In this document: positions 24,911-36,380 of the stretch, piece by piece | Position numbering within the stretch: the first letter of the stretch is position 1 | Layout of the letters: every line of letters starts with the position of its first letter | Assembly (NCBI RefSeq): GCF_949628265.1 | Contig: NC_088788.1 | Coordinates: 7,068,001 to 7,132,000, forward strand | Direction of reading: 5' to 3' | From: Cloeon dipterum | Lineage: Eukaryota; Arthropoda; Insecta; Ephemeroptera; Baetidae | Length of the DNA: 64,000 bases | Translations under genes and position numbers: made by a program | The notes under the pieces: model-generated | What the model was told of the DNA's origin: nothing | The model's input: only the letters and a program-made list of their open reading frames with translations | Databases searched by the model: none

Positions 24911-25357
24911 TTAAAGTGGAATGATACTGGGCATCAATTGAAAATTATTTGAATTGTTGGATGCCACAGACAATTGATCGATAAATAATTTGTTCAACAA
25001 TTTGCAATGATAAAAAAGGGCCTTCCTACGGTAAAAATTCAAATTTTGACAAAATTCTCCAAAATGTACAGTGCTTGAACATATTTTTTGGCATATTTCG
25101 ATTCCTCTCGTCGAGATCTGTCCAATTGTGTATGCCACTTATTGGGGAAACTCTTGCTTTTGAAATTAAATCGGATTTCAAGTAAGGAGACAGCCATTAC
25201 CATTTGAAAAGCACGGCAACTTTCCAGCCAATTTTCTCAAACAAATTACAGCGCTTCTTAGGTCAATTAAGAAGGCTTTATCTGAATCCTAAGGGGCGAG
25301 GTTATGCATTGGCAACAAGCATTTTCCAGGCTTTTGCGCAGTATCATTCCTCTTTAA
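24911..25357. mobile_element. TTAA-bounded MITE (family 1), copy 3
   Basis: Complete element from TTAAAGTGGAATGATACTG to CAGTATCATTCCTCTTTAA, in intron 2 of pseudoprotease copy D (between 24587 and 25569). Confidence 0.85.
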
Positions 25358-25784
25358 ATAAAAAGTAACCAATGCGCCGACATTTATTGGTGGCTTTTGA
25401 CACTACGGTCTTTCGCAAAATGGGAAATATCTTTTTTTGTGCCATTTTGATTTTTATTGTTATTTTGATTTCAAAGAAAATGATATTTCTTTAAATGGTT
25501 CAGACAAAAAAACCTTTAACCCCGTCTGAAATTTACAAGTCTTAAAAACTATCGAAATTAATGATTACAATGTTAGGGAACTCCGTCGGAGCAGCGTCGG
25601 TGATGACCACTCCACTCTCGGCAGCTGCAAAGAACGTCCAATTTGTAAAGCAAACAATTTTCCCATTTTGTACAAATTATTTAACAGTTATGATGAAAAA
25701 TAAATTTTGAAGTGCGCAGTGAAATATTTTTAATTTCCAGCTCACGAGCTAAAAATTGCCTTGATTTCTTGCTCCCTTTTTTAA

Positions 25785-26099
25785 TGCTCTTTATCCCTGT
25801 CCGAGGACCGGAAAGAGCGCGCACTGCAACTAGCACGAATGCTAAATTCCGAGTGCCAATAACACCGCGAACGGATTGAATGGGCGCACCAGGCCGCACA
25901 GGGACCCAGCCCACTCAAGGGCCACTTGCCTCCGCAATTTTGTTTTTAAAATTCGTCCCGTGAAGCCAAATCACGCGTGCAGGAAAGGTGCAAAGCAGCA
26001 AGTAGTAGCGAGTCGGCGCCGCTGCGCCTCCCCAGCCCGTTGAGCTATATTTGAGCATTTCGAGTCACTAAACTAACCACTTTTTGCCATCTCTGACAA
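25785..26099 (-). mobile_element. SINE-like element in intron 1 of copy D
   Basis: Same GC-rich element as at 22847-23190, with the head end at about 26099 and a short T-rich stretch at 25775-25784 as its decayed tail. Confidence 0.6.
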
Positions 26100-27111
26100 T
26101 TGAAATAATTAATTTGAATAACTGTTGATCTTTTTGCTAAGTTTTAATAATTTAATCAAGAAATAAGGAAAAAACGGAAAAAGCTGAAAATTTGTCAGGT
26201 TGCCGTTTCAATTTTTGAAAAAATTGGCTTTAAAGTTTCATTGGCGGACTGGTTCCTTATTAGAAACCAAGATTTATTTCACCACTAGGAAAAGTTTAGC
26301 TCATAATCCGCACACCGCATTGGATAGATCGCATCGTGAGGGATCGAAGTCAAGACAAATTAACCTTTAATTTTTTTTGAGAAAATTGGCATGATCTACA
26401 ATTTAACTGTTCGTAGGTCCTATACATAGGTTTCATTATTGCCCATTGTAGAGATAAACTGTTGCTCAATTTCACAAACAATGAACTCGCTAGAGTCAAC
26501 AATGTTAAAAGTTCTTGATTGTTGGTCTGTCAAGAAACAGTTTGCAAATGAATTTTTGCTTGATTTCGAATTCTGTCTTCACGATTTATAAAACGGCATA
26601 CCAATGCGTTGGTAAATTTCCCTCCCAGTGGCATAAATCATGGTTTTCAATAAGGAGAATGTGTTTCGTTGCTTTATTAGCATGCATACATTTGATTTCA
26701 TTTTCTCAAAAATTTAAACGGCGGACCTGGGAAAACGTAATAAGCTCTTTCCCTTGCATTTTTTTCAGCAATTATTAAGGAAAAGGTAAAAATTATAATT
26801 TTAATATGAACACAACCTCGAAACTCACCTATTTCAAAATTTGTTAAAATTAACTCTCAGAACTTCAATGTACTGAATAAAATTGCAAGTAAAAATATTA
26901 CCATTAATTAACGAACTAAAAAATGAGATGAAAAGTGGTCATGTATGCTAATTTGAAGCGTAAAAAAGAAATCAACTGTGATATAAGAATCACATATTAG
27001 TGAAATATACTAACCCGAGAGAAGTGTGCAGCACACGAACAGACCGGACAGAGCCTTGATGTACATCGTCTCGCTTCACGTCGCTTTCTTACAAATTTGT
27101 TCTCTCAACAA

Positions 27112-27126
27112 CGCCTTTTATTCCCC
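27112..27126 (-). promoter_or_regulatory. TATA-like box, copy D
   Basis: GGGGAATAAAAGGCG in the conserved position about 46 bases before the start codon at 27066. Confidence 0.45.
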
Positions 27127-27483
27127 TAAAAAAGGGGTCATTTTCTTGTTATCTCCTCTCAAACCTTCCAACCTTTTCCACTTTTTATCAAAATAATTGC
27201 TTCCACGACCTGTTTTTTCGCTTTTTAAGGTGATAAAATCGCAAAATATGCCTTCCGCTCGTTGTTTAGTTTATCGTGGGCCCCTCTTCAAAAAACGACA
27301 AAGGCGGTTTACGTGGCCCAAGCTTGTTGGACACGAGGCGAAAATTTTGAACACTCTCTAAATTATTAAGCGAGCCGACATACCATAATATGTAACGTCA
27401 AAATTTATACGTTCGCAGGTGCATCAACAGAACCAGAAAGGGTTGTTTTGAACTTTTGGTCCCGATTTCAAACGTTTGGCTCT

Positions 27484-28690
27484 AAATCGGTAGATTCATT
27501 TCTGTTCCTTATAACGTGTTGATAATTGTCTAGCCGCATAGCGTCACGCCAGCCAGCTAATTTTGACTTATTTGGATCATCCGCAGACAATGACTGACAT
27601 TGAGCAAGCCACGCCATCCGCTAGTAAAAAGTCGAATTGTGCCTGCGTGAAAAATTGACACTGTCAAGGCAAGGCATATTTATTCTCAAATACTGCTTTT
27701 TTACGAATCTACCATAAAAACACACACATTTCATGATTGCAACCCAATTTATTTTCACATTGATAAAGCACACTGAAAAACAAGTTTTCGTATTGATACT
27801 GTCGATTGAACAATTACGAAGAATCGGGAAAAATCGAAACAAATCAAACAATGTCCACAGTTGGGATCAGATCAATTATGTCTTGGCGGTAGAAGCTGAT
27901 TTTGTAATGCAAAAAATACGGTGTTTCTGCAACCAAATCGTTTCCATCGCAGACATGAAAGAAATAAAAGCCGTTGACTTGGCCGCCAATTGCCACCACT
28001 GGATATGTAGAGTAAGTCGAGTCTGCGGTGTCATGAAACGTATCCTGCACATCGGCGCAATCAATCAATGATTCGAGAATTAGATCATGAACAAACCCGG
28101 CAAAAGTTCGTTGTGACATTTGACTGCATGCAGATGCAGCTGCCGACACTACAGCCAAAATCTGATGCTGTCTTTTCGCACGTAGAGCTGTCAAGCAGAC
28201 CGACGCTCACCTTTTTCAGGGTGTTCTGAACGCAAAGAAATATTCAGCAAAAAAATGAGGGCAATGAAAATGGAATTATTTACAGAGGTTGTGGGAAAAA
28301 ACAACATTTGAGCGCTAACATTCGTGGCCAACGCGTCGAAACTGGTTTCGCTCATGTTGAAAGGAGTGCCTTTGAACTTTTTGCAAAGCTTCATGTAAAA
28401 CATGTAAAAGAACCGATTATTAGCATCAGCTTGATAAACTCCCACGGGGTGAACAGTGCCCAACTGGTTGGTGACTAAGAACGAATCCTTGCTGCAATCG
28501 GTAGATTAATTTTTGTTCCTTATAACGTGTTGATAATTGGCTAGCAGCATAGCGCCGCGCCAGCCAGCTAATTTTGACTTATTTGGATCAGCCGCCGACA
28601 AAATGACTGAGCAAGCCACGCCATCCGCTAGTAAAAAGTCGAAATGTGCCGAAGTGAAATATTGGCATCTCAAACTTCACTATAAAAAAT
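27484..28690. repeat. Direct repeats of about 180 bp flanking fragment E
   Basis: 27484-27664 and 28497-28690 are near-identical (AATCGGTAGATT, TTATAACGTGTTGATAATT, GCCAGCCAGCTAATTTTGAC) and bracket the truncated pseudoprotease copy E. The right repeat begins only a few bases upstream of the exon 4 acceptor of E. This geometry suggests that E was left behind by recombination between array units. Confidence 0.75.
27844..28491 (-). pseudogene. Pseudoprotease copy E, 3' exons only
   Basis: Exons equivalent to 4-6 are present and open: 28284-28491 (208 bp, with a 9-bp tandem duplication giving FYMFYM), 28097-28225 and 27844-28044. Exons 1-3, the signal peptide and promoter are missing; sequence upstream of the exon 4 acceptor switches to a flanking repeat at about 28497. 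Residues include KDSFLVTNQLGTVHPVG, the extra Cys in SDFGCSVGSCICMQ, NFCR, DTFHDTADSTY, and SFYRQDIIDLIPTVDIV. A poly(A) signal is at 27748. It is either a dead fragment or an alternative 3' end for upstream copy F: the exon phase would fit. Confidence 0.75.
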
Positions 28691-28784
28691 TTGACAGTTC
28701 TGAAAGATCCTTAAAAGCTGGTAATTCAATTACTGCATTTTTGCTTTCTGCGCTTCATAGCATGCTAAGTAAAAAAAGGAAAAG

Positions 28785-30257
28785 ATCTGTTCAGTTGGCT
28801 GCACACCCTTTGAATCCTTCAGGATAAACAATACTAATTCTAGCTGTTTTTAAGTAAAACTTTTATTTTCATTTAAAACTAGATTTTATTGTTAACATAA
28901 ATAATCCGTACAAATTAAAAAATAGTGGCCAAGTATGTCTTCGGGAGTGTACACTCAAAATAAATGCAGTGCGCGATTCTTTGTCTCGCAATCGCAGAGT
29001 TCAGACAGTTCACAGTTCACAGGGCGGTCTCTTCGAATTCACTATCGTCCGTGTCGATGGATTCGTCGAGCTTGAATTTTCGCTTTCGCGGCACAGTTTC
29101 CTGCGGAATCAGATGCAGGTCTTCGTCGACCGAGACAAAGTAGGTCTGCACCTCGCCCTTGCCCTTCACGAAGGTCATGCCGCGCGGCTCGCACTTCACG
29201 CCCTGAGACTCCAGCAGCTTTGTAGTCTTTTCCAACAACTGAAATGCAATCTTTATTTAATAAAATGATTTAAAACTGGATATTTTGGTTAAAAATAAAT
29301 GCAGATTTTTTTCATACACAGAAATTGACCTTTTTAAAAATCTATCGCTCTAAAATGTGGATTTTTTAGGATTATAAAATGTTCAGCCCTGAAACTGACC
29401 TGGATTTCCCCCGGTATTCCGGTGGAGTCCATTCTGGATGCCATATTGACGGTGTCGCCCCAGATGTCGTAGAGGGGCTTCTTCTCACCCACCACCCCCG
29501 CCATCACCCTTCCGTGGCAGATGTCTGAAGGAAAAGAAATATTTTAATTACAATTATTCCAGTAATTTTTCACTTCAATAAATAATGCACGCTTCTGTCA
29601 CGTACTGCAATAAATTAGTTCGGTAAAATACACGCAAAGTGTCCAATTAATTTAATTTACATTTTCAAAAAATTGTTGTTTTAGACAAAACTACTCGACT
29701 ACAAAAGTAAAGTAGTTTTTAGTCTGAAAAATCTCTCTCCAGCCAAAGTTGAAAAAAATATTAGGAAAAAATAACAAATGGAGCAATTTTAGTGTTGAAT
29801 ACATAGTTAAAAGATAAATTCTAAAGTATGAAACCTACCCATGGAGTTTCACAATTGCAGTGGATTTTCGTGTATGCGAATTTAGCTGTCCCGTTGGAGT
29901 TACTTTCACCCTCCTCGCACGAGACCTGCAACAATCAAAATCATATTTTTATTATTTTTTCTTTTCAAATATATTTGGTTTTATTTTAAAAAATTTTCAT
30001 TTTAAGACGTCACGCGCGTACCACAGTATTTGAGAAGGCGCAGACGGCGATGACGAAGTTGACAGCGAGGTAGAGGAAGCTCCTCAGGGACACGCTCTGC
30101 GCGATCTTCTGGGCCCAAAGGTAGAGGGCCAGCGCGACGCCGTTCTCGGGCGGTGGAGTGCGGTCCAGCTCGTTGTGCGGGTCGCGGTAGTGGTGGTAAA
30201 TGTAGCAGGCCCACGCCGACGGCGCCAGCACCAGCAGAAACGCTCATCCGAGAATTA
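28785..30257 (-). pseudogene. Partial duplicate of the adenylyl cyclase 3' end
   Basis: A DNA-level copy, introns included, of parts of 36740-40320. In transcription order it has: exon m without its 5' part (30022 to about 30257), exon n complete (29839-29925), about 20 bases of exon o (29587-29610), then directly exon s (29400-29524) and the last exon t (29017-29238). About 2.1 kb corresponding to roughly 37.55-39.66 kb, with exons p, q, r and most of o, is deleted. Remaining splice sites and frames are intact, and exon t still ends at TGA. Only a few substitutions separate it from the parent. It lacks the start, most membrane segments and the C2 substrate-binding exon, so no active cyclase is possible. 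Confidence 0.9.
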
Positions 30258-30637
30258 ACACGTGCATGTATTTTATTTGTAAAGCATGCTTGGAAAAAGC
30301 ATGCTAAGAACAAGTAAGAAATCGATCCCTATGGCATCGGGTCACTCTCGAGCGATTGATATTGATCAATATACACAAATCTAGCCAGCAAAATACAAAT
30401 TTAACAAAATTGCTAGCCATAAATAATTTCTCTTTGTTTTTCTGTGGAAATCGCATGCATTATTTTTGTGTTCTAACTCTTTGTTATATTTAGGGATATG
30501 TATGATGAAAAAGCACTATTTCTCAAAATTGCAACACGATTTATTTTCACACTGACAAAGCGCACACTTGAAATCAAATTCTCGTTTTGATACTGTTGAA
30601 TAAACAGCTACGAAGAATTGGTAAAAATCGAAACAAA

Positions 30638-33528
30638 TCAAACGATGTCCACAGTTGGGATCAGATCAATTATGTATTGACGATAGTAGCTGATTTTGTG
30701 TAGCAAGAAAATCGGTAAAGATGAACTCAAATCGTTTCCATCGCAATTGGGATAGTAATGAAGGCCGTTGACTTGGCCCCCAATTGCTACCGCTGAATAT
30801 GTAATGTTACTCGCGTCTGCATCTTTAAACGTATCCTGCAGATGGGCGAAATCAATCAACGAATTGAGAGTAAAATTATGAACAAACCAGGCAAAAGTTC
30901 GTGATGGCATCTGGTGTCACGCAGAGGCACTTGGCGGCATCACAGCCAATTTCTGCTGTTTGCGTTACGCACGTAGTGTTATCTAGAATAGTGACGCTCA
31001 CCTTTTTCAGGGTGTTCTGCACGCAAAGAAATATTCAGCAAAAAAATGAGGGCAATGAAAATGGAATTATTTACAGAGGTTGTGGGAAAAAACAACATTT
31101 GAGCGCTAACATTCGTGGCCAACGCGTCAAAACTGGATTCGCTCATGTTCATAGGAGTGCCTTTGAACGCTGTGCAAACCTTTAAGTAAGAGATAGGGTT
31201 ATTAGCTTCAGCAGCTTTATAAGCTCCCACGGGGTAAACAAAGTCCAACTGGTCGGTGACTTGGAATGAATCCTTGCTGCAATCAATCATGAGTTGATTT
31301 TAAAATCTTTTTAATTCTTTAAAAAGAATAAATTTTCTGTGATGCGACGATTACATTTTACAAAATACATACGTTAGTTCAGTGACTAAGGTGAGCGATG
31401 TAAGGATATATTTTGCGCTGACAAACACACCTGGCGCTGTTTTTAGAACAGTCTGATCATTAAACATTAACTTGACCTGAAACCGAGAATCATCATGTTA
31501 AAAACTATAGAGCTGTGTATAGATGTAGAGCTCTATTATTTTCATTTAGCCAGCAAATTTTGGGTCACGTTGGCAGCCGCCAGCCGCCGGTGGAAAGTGT
31601 GCTAAAGTTGGCAAAAACTTTATCGCAATTGATAATTACAATGTTTGGAAATTCCGTCGGTGCAGCGTCGGTGATAACCACTTGACTCTCGGCAGCTGCA
31701 ATAATGAAACGTCCAATTCATATTTTGTTGTTCCACCGACAAAAAATCAATTCTGTCTGTTTTTTAAACATGACTTGCAATGTGGGTGTTGTCGGAGAAA
31801 TTTTTAATAATGAAAAATAAATTTTGAAATAATTTTAATTTCCAGCACATGAGCAAAACATTGCCTTGATTATTTTCTCACATGAGTAAATGGCAAATAA
31901 CACACAGGTTTTCTAAATTATTTTTCGCCTTTTTTAATGATTTTTCTGGCTACTCAGGAAAAAACAATTTAAACTGTTTGCTACAATTTTTCATTGAACA
32001 AATTTTTGGTTTTAACAATTAATCTAATTTAATCAACAATATGCAATAATGAAATTTGGACTTGGTAACAATTAAATTGAAGATTTTACAGAAAGTTTGA
32101 GAAAATCATGTTTCCCTGCTTTACTTTAAATAATATCTATATTAATAATTGGAAAAAGATATACATTTTCCAGGTTGCAGTTAAAATTTTTGAGAAAATC
32201 GGCTTCAAACGAGGTTGTTTGTTATTAGAAACCATGATTTTTTTGCTCTTTTTATCCCTGTCCTCGGAGCGGGAAGGGCGCGCACTGCACTAGCACGAAT
32301 GCTGAATTCCGAGTGCCAATAACACCGCGAACGGATTGAATGGGTGCAGGAGGCCGCACATTTCAGGGACCCAGGCCACTCAAGGGCCACTTGCCTCCGC
32401 ACCGAGGACTGCATTGAAACTGCCGACATTCGTCCCGTGAGGCCAAATCACGCATGCTGGAAAGGTGCAAACCAGCAAGTAGCGAGTCGGCGCCGGTGCG
32501 CCTCCCAGCCCGTCGAGCAATTTATTTTACTAAAAGGGAAATCTCACACCATTGGATAGATCGCGTCGAGAGGGATCGAAATCAAAGCTAAAAACTCACT
32601 GAAAAAAACTGTTTGGTTTTTCAAGATAATTTGCAAAATCTAAAATTTAACTGTATATTGCTTAGAGGGAAAATTAATGTATCACTTTTTCTTTTCGAAA
32701 AAAAAAGACACGGACTAGATATTTGCTAAGCCCATATATAATGAGACATCAGAAAATTAATAAAAGGTGACACTAATATTAGTCAAAAGATGTATAGTGC
32801 TAAAGCAGCACAGAAACTTTAACGGATTCTTAAAATTGGATTTATTTAAAAAAAATATAGAAAAACAATGCTCAGCTTGATGACGTGATAATTTGTAATT
32901 AATATGCTAAGAGTCAAATTAATATCTTCGTCCTGATTCGATTATGTATGTATTGTACACATTATTACACAGAAAAACTATTGCTCAATTTCGCAAACAA
33001 TAAACTCACTAGCGCCAACAATGCTAAACGTTCTTAATTGTTGGCCTGTAAAGCTCTTTTTTAAACGTGTTAATTTCAATGATTTTAATTTCGCTTGATT
33101 TCAATTTCTGTCGTTACGATTTATCCAAAGGTGTGTTTTTAAGTAAGGAGACAGTGCTCACCGCTTGATTAACAATCCGAATTTCTCAAAAGTTTAAACT
33201 GCGAAACTGGGAAAATGCCAGCTTTGTCCCTTGCAATTTTCAAAGTATTGAAGGGAAAAAAGGTAAAATTTAACTTTCAGAACTTTTCTAAACTGATACT
33301 TTTAACATGTCAAGAAAAATGTTACAATATAGAATCACATAAAAAAGACAATGAATAGTAAAAAAAGAATCGCAAAAACAACGAGAACGAGACAACGTTT
33401 TAATTTATGCCAGTGTCAAGCTTAAAAAAAGAAATCGACTCGATATATATGAAAAGCAAATTCGTGAAACACTTACCAGAGAGAAGTGTGCAGCACACGA
33501 TCAGACCGGACAGTGCTTTGTTGTACAT
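30638..33528 (-). CDS. Secreted S1-family pseudoprotease, copy F (6 exons, 246 aa)
   Basis: Exons: 33477-33528, 31640-31695, 31373-31476, 31075-31276, 30888-31016, 30638-30835; 741 bp, in phase. Exon 1 has the strongest donor of the family (GTAAGT). Signal peptide MYNKALSGLIVCCTLLS, then AESQVVITDAAPTEFPNI. The histidine loop is replaced by YILTSLTLVTEL. Exon 4 is one codon longer (AYKAAEANNPISYLKVC). Exon 5 has three extra Cys (EIGCDAAKCLCV) besides NTTC and NFC, and shares an extra-Cys pattern with fragment E. Exon 6 has DTFKDADASNITYSAVAIGG and ends YYRQYIIDLIPTVDIV. Intact. The extra cysteines suggest a structural subtype with E. Confidence 0.8.
32241..32520 (-). mobile_element. SINE-like element in intron 1 of copy F
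   Basis: Carries the same GC-rich body as 22847-23190, from GCTCTTTTTATCCCTG to GCCCGTCGAGCAATTT, with a short T run on plus (32235-32241) as a tail remnant. The tRNA-like head is missing. Confidence 0.6.
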
Positions 33529-33573
33529 CGTCTCGCTTCTCGTCAGTTTCTTACAAATTTTTTCTTTCGACGA

Positions 33574-33588
33574 CGCTTTTTATCCCCC
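33574..33588 (-). promoter_or_regulatory. TATA-like box, copy F
   Basis: GGGGGATAAAAAGCG about 46 bases upstream of the start codon at 33528, in the conserved position. Confidence 0.45.
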
Positions 33589-34274
33589 AATGAAAAGGTC
33601 ATTTCCTTCCTATCACCACTCAACCTCACCAACGTTTCCCACTTTAAATCAAAATAATTGCTTCCACGACCTGATTTTTTCGCTTTTCCTCATAATTAAG
33701 AGGTGATAAAATTTTCTAGTTACATCCGCTCATTGTTTATTTTATCGAAGGCCCCCATTCTAAAACGTTATAGGTTTACGTGGCCTTTTAGCTTCTTGGA
33801 CACGAGGTTAAAATTCTGAACATTTTCTAAATTATCATCGAGAGCAGGTATTCCATTTGTAACATGAAAATTCATACGGTCGCAGGTGCAAATCAAAAGA
33901 ACCAGCAATGATTTTTTTTAAACTGTTGGTAATGATTTCAAAACTTCGGCTCTAAATTGGTAAGTTTCAAATGTTCTTTATTATGGTTCTGCAGGGCTAT
34001 TTCACCCCATACATTTTGCCATATCCAGACAAATAAATTCAATAGGAACATAATTATTAAAGAGTAGGGAGACGCATGAGTTCAATATTTCCAAAGGCGG
34101 TAGCTTTGAACTTGAAAACAGTTTGCGGGCACTTCAACACTTACAATACAAACAACGGGGCAAGCAGTTTCATTCGATGCGCTCTTGTCCAGCCAAACAA
34201 ATTAACATCGTACATTGTTGTACATTATTGGGGTTGAAACTAAATTGGCAGATTCTTTTCTGATTTTTAATGTT

Positions 34275-34704
34275 TTAAAGTGGAATGATACTGGGCAACA
34301 ATTGAAAATTATTTGAATTGTTGGATGTCATAAGCAATTGACCGATAAACAATTTGTTCAACAATTTGCAATAGTAAAAAAGGACCTTCCTACAATAAAA
34401 ATTCAAATTTTGCCAATTTTCTCCAAAATGTAGAGTGCTTGAACATATTTTCTTTGCATATTCCGATCCCTCTCGTCGACATCTGTCCAACGGTGTATGC
34501 CACTTATTGGGCAAACTCTTGGCTTTGAAATTAAATTGGATTTCAAGTAAGGAGACAGCCATTACCCTTTGAAAAGCACGGTAACTTTCCAGCCAATTTT
34601 CTCAAAAAATTACAGTGCTCCTTAGGTCAATTTAGGCTTTAACTGAATCCTAAGGGACGAGTTTATGCATTGGCAACAAGCATTTTCAGGCTTTTGCTCT
34701 TTAA
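34275..34704. mobile_element. TTAA-bounded MITE (family 1), copy 4, right end deleted
   Basis: Left end TTAAAGTGGAATGATACTG is intact. At the right end AGTATCATTCC is missing, leaving TTTTGCTCTTTAA. It lies upstream of pseudoprotease copy F. Confidence 0.75.
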
Positions 34705-35065
34705 TAATATGGCTGATGTGACTCTCAGCCAGCCGGCTAATTGTGTGTTATGTCGTCAGCATGCCCCGCCATCCGCCAGTCAAAAAATCGAAAAGTTCCG
34801 GAGAGAAAAATGTGGACTGCAAACTTCACAATCACAAATTGTCATCCGTTTTAGTTCCCGGACAAAAATTCGTCCACCGCCACCTAAATTTACGCGGCTG
34901 ACTCAATTCAATTATTTTGCTTTTTATCACTGTGACCTGAGACGTTTAGGGGAATGATTTATTTATTAAAAGACTTTTAAAACTAAAAGCAATCCTTCCC
35001 GTTCCTCCAGATAGGTGCCGTAATTGGAAAACCAGCCTGATTATTTCGAGCCGCGGTTGTTTCAG

Positions 35066-35253
35066 ATGGGATAGTCCAGCGAGTTTGCTTTAATCGGCAG
35101 CCTGCAGCTGGACACTCGCCACAATTCCTCACGACTGGATGGGCCTGGGAAAAGTGGTTCTGTCCTCGCGCTCTCCGCTACTACTGCCAGACACAGACAG
35201 GCCAGTGCAACTGGGAGAAGGCACGGCGTCGCTTTTACACAAGCGAAAAATAA
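35066..35253 (+). pseudogene. Orphan cysteine-containing terminal exon, unknown gene
   Basis: After the acceptor-like GGTTGTTTCAG an open frame of 61 residues runs to TAA at 35251. It has clear coding-type third-position bias, unlike its surroundings: GIVQRVCFNRQPAAGHSPQF, then TTGWAWEKWFCPRALRYYC, then QTGQCNWEKARRRFYTSEK. Four Cys and several Trp/Tyr suggest a small extracellular domain, but I do not recognise the family. No upstream exon in a compatible frame was found between 34.7 and 35.06 kb. It may be a captured 3' exon of a gene lost by rearrangement, or the last exon of a gene whose other exons I missed. Confidence 0.4.
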
Positions 35254-36380
35254 ATGTAATGAGTTGCATGATTTTCTCTTAAATCTGACTGAAGAATGGT
35301 AAGTGGTTAATCTTTTTTACGTAAATTCTCCTCGTTGCACTCGCTCTTCTGGCAGTGGTCGAGGTTTTCCATATTCCATAGATTGTAAACATTCAAAATA
35401 TAATTTAAAATAACATTTTTATAATGGCATAAACATAGAAACAAATGGCTGCGGCTTGTAAAAAAGTGAAACAGATATTTTGTCGCTTCCTTTGCCGGGC
35501 GAGAACACTCGTTCCAACAATGAGTGAATGAGTTGCACTCGTATTAATTAAGTGTTTTACGCTTCGCCCCACAAAATTCGATGCCTTATAAATACTGAGT
35601 AAATGCTCAGAAAAAGATCAGGCGTGCTGGATCAACTTCCAGTCAGAAAATCACATTTTTAATTAACTGAAAAATGTGCTCTATACGCATTTCACTCAGA
35701 CGATTCGGTTAAAATTCGAAAAATATTTTGAAACAATAAAATATAGTTGAAAATTGCAGAATATGATTTGAAGTATATAACTTCGCCTTCACTCGGTAAC
35801 AAACGAAGATTTTGGTCATAATTTTAAATCATAGATAAATAATTGGATTTAATTTTTGTTTATAGTTAAAAACACAATAGTTAGTTAAAAAACACAATTT
35901 ATCCAATTTACTAAAATAAGGAGATGAATTATGCTTGTGTTCCACTCTCGTAGTTTATTTTATTATTTGCCAAGCAACATGATCTGATTGGTTGGAAATG
36001 AAAGAAATTTTTAAATAATATGTCACGTTTAAAAGTTCTAAATTTTCGTCTCAGCCTTTGTATAGAGGTGTATAGCGATGCGTATTTATGTTGCAAAAAT
36101 ATCACTGTCAGTTCTTTAAAGGATCAATCAATACGAGGAAATATAAAACAGCAAAATCGAAAAGTTAAAATCAAGTAGATAAACGTCTGCTCATTTGGTG
36201 AGCTAGTTAATAGAAAAAGATTTTCCTATTAGAGCTTTGTATGGCTTGTAAATTGAAAGTAAATTAAAAGTATTTGTTTTAAACGGACAAGTAGCCTTTG
36301 ATCATGTGGTGGCGATGGCTTCATTGTAAAGGAAATTATTTCCCTATCTTTACCGACCTCTTTCCACTTCCTTTGCCAAG

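Larger units (their letters stand above)
23724..27066 (-). pseudogene. Secreted S1-family pseudoprotease, copy D, single-base frameshift
   Basis: Exons: 27015-27066, 25569-25624, 24484-24587, 24167-24366, 23980-24108, 23727-23927 plus stop at 23724. All splice sites are intact. Exon 4 is 200 bp instead of 199: a run of ten T (minus strand, after ATG at about 24192) leads straight into TGA, whereas removing one T restores FFDTTS as in the other copies. Otherwise the protein is complete: signal peptide, AESGVVITDAAPTEFPNI, GVFVSAKYVLTFLSTQSS, DQLGAVHTVGALGDQ, then NFCL followed by DTYTDDPTSS in place of the serine loop, and SYYRQDIINMI. A homopolymer sequencing error is as likely as a real lesion. 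A conserved TATA-like box lies at 27112-27126. Confidence 0.75.
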
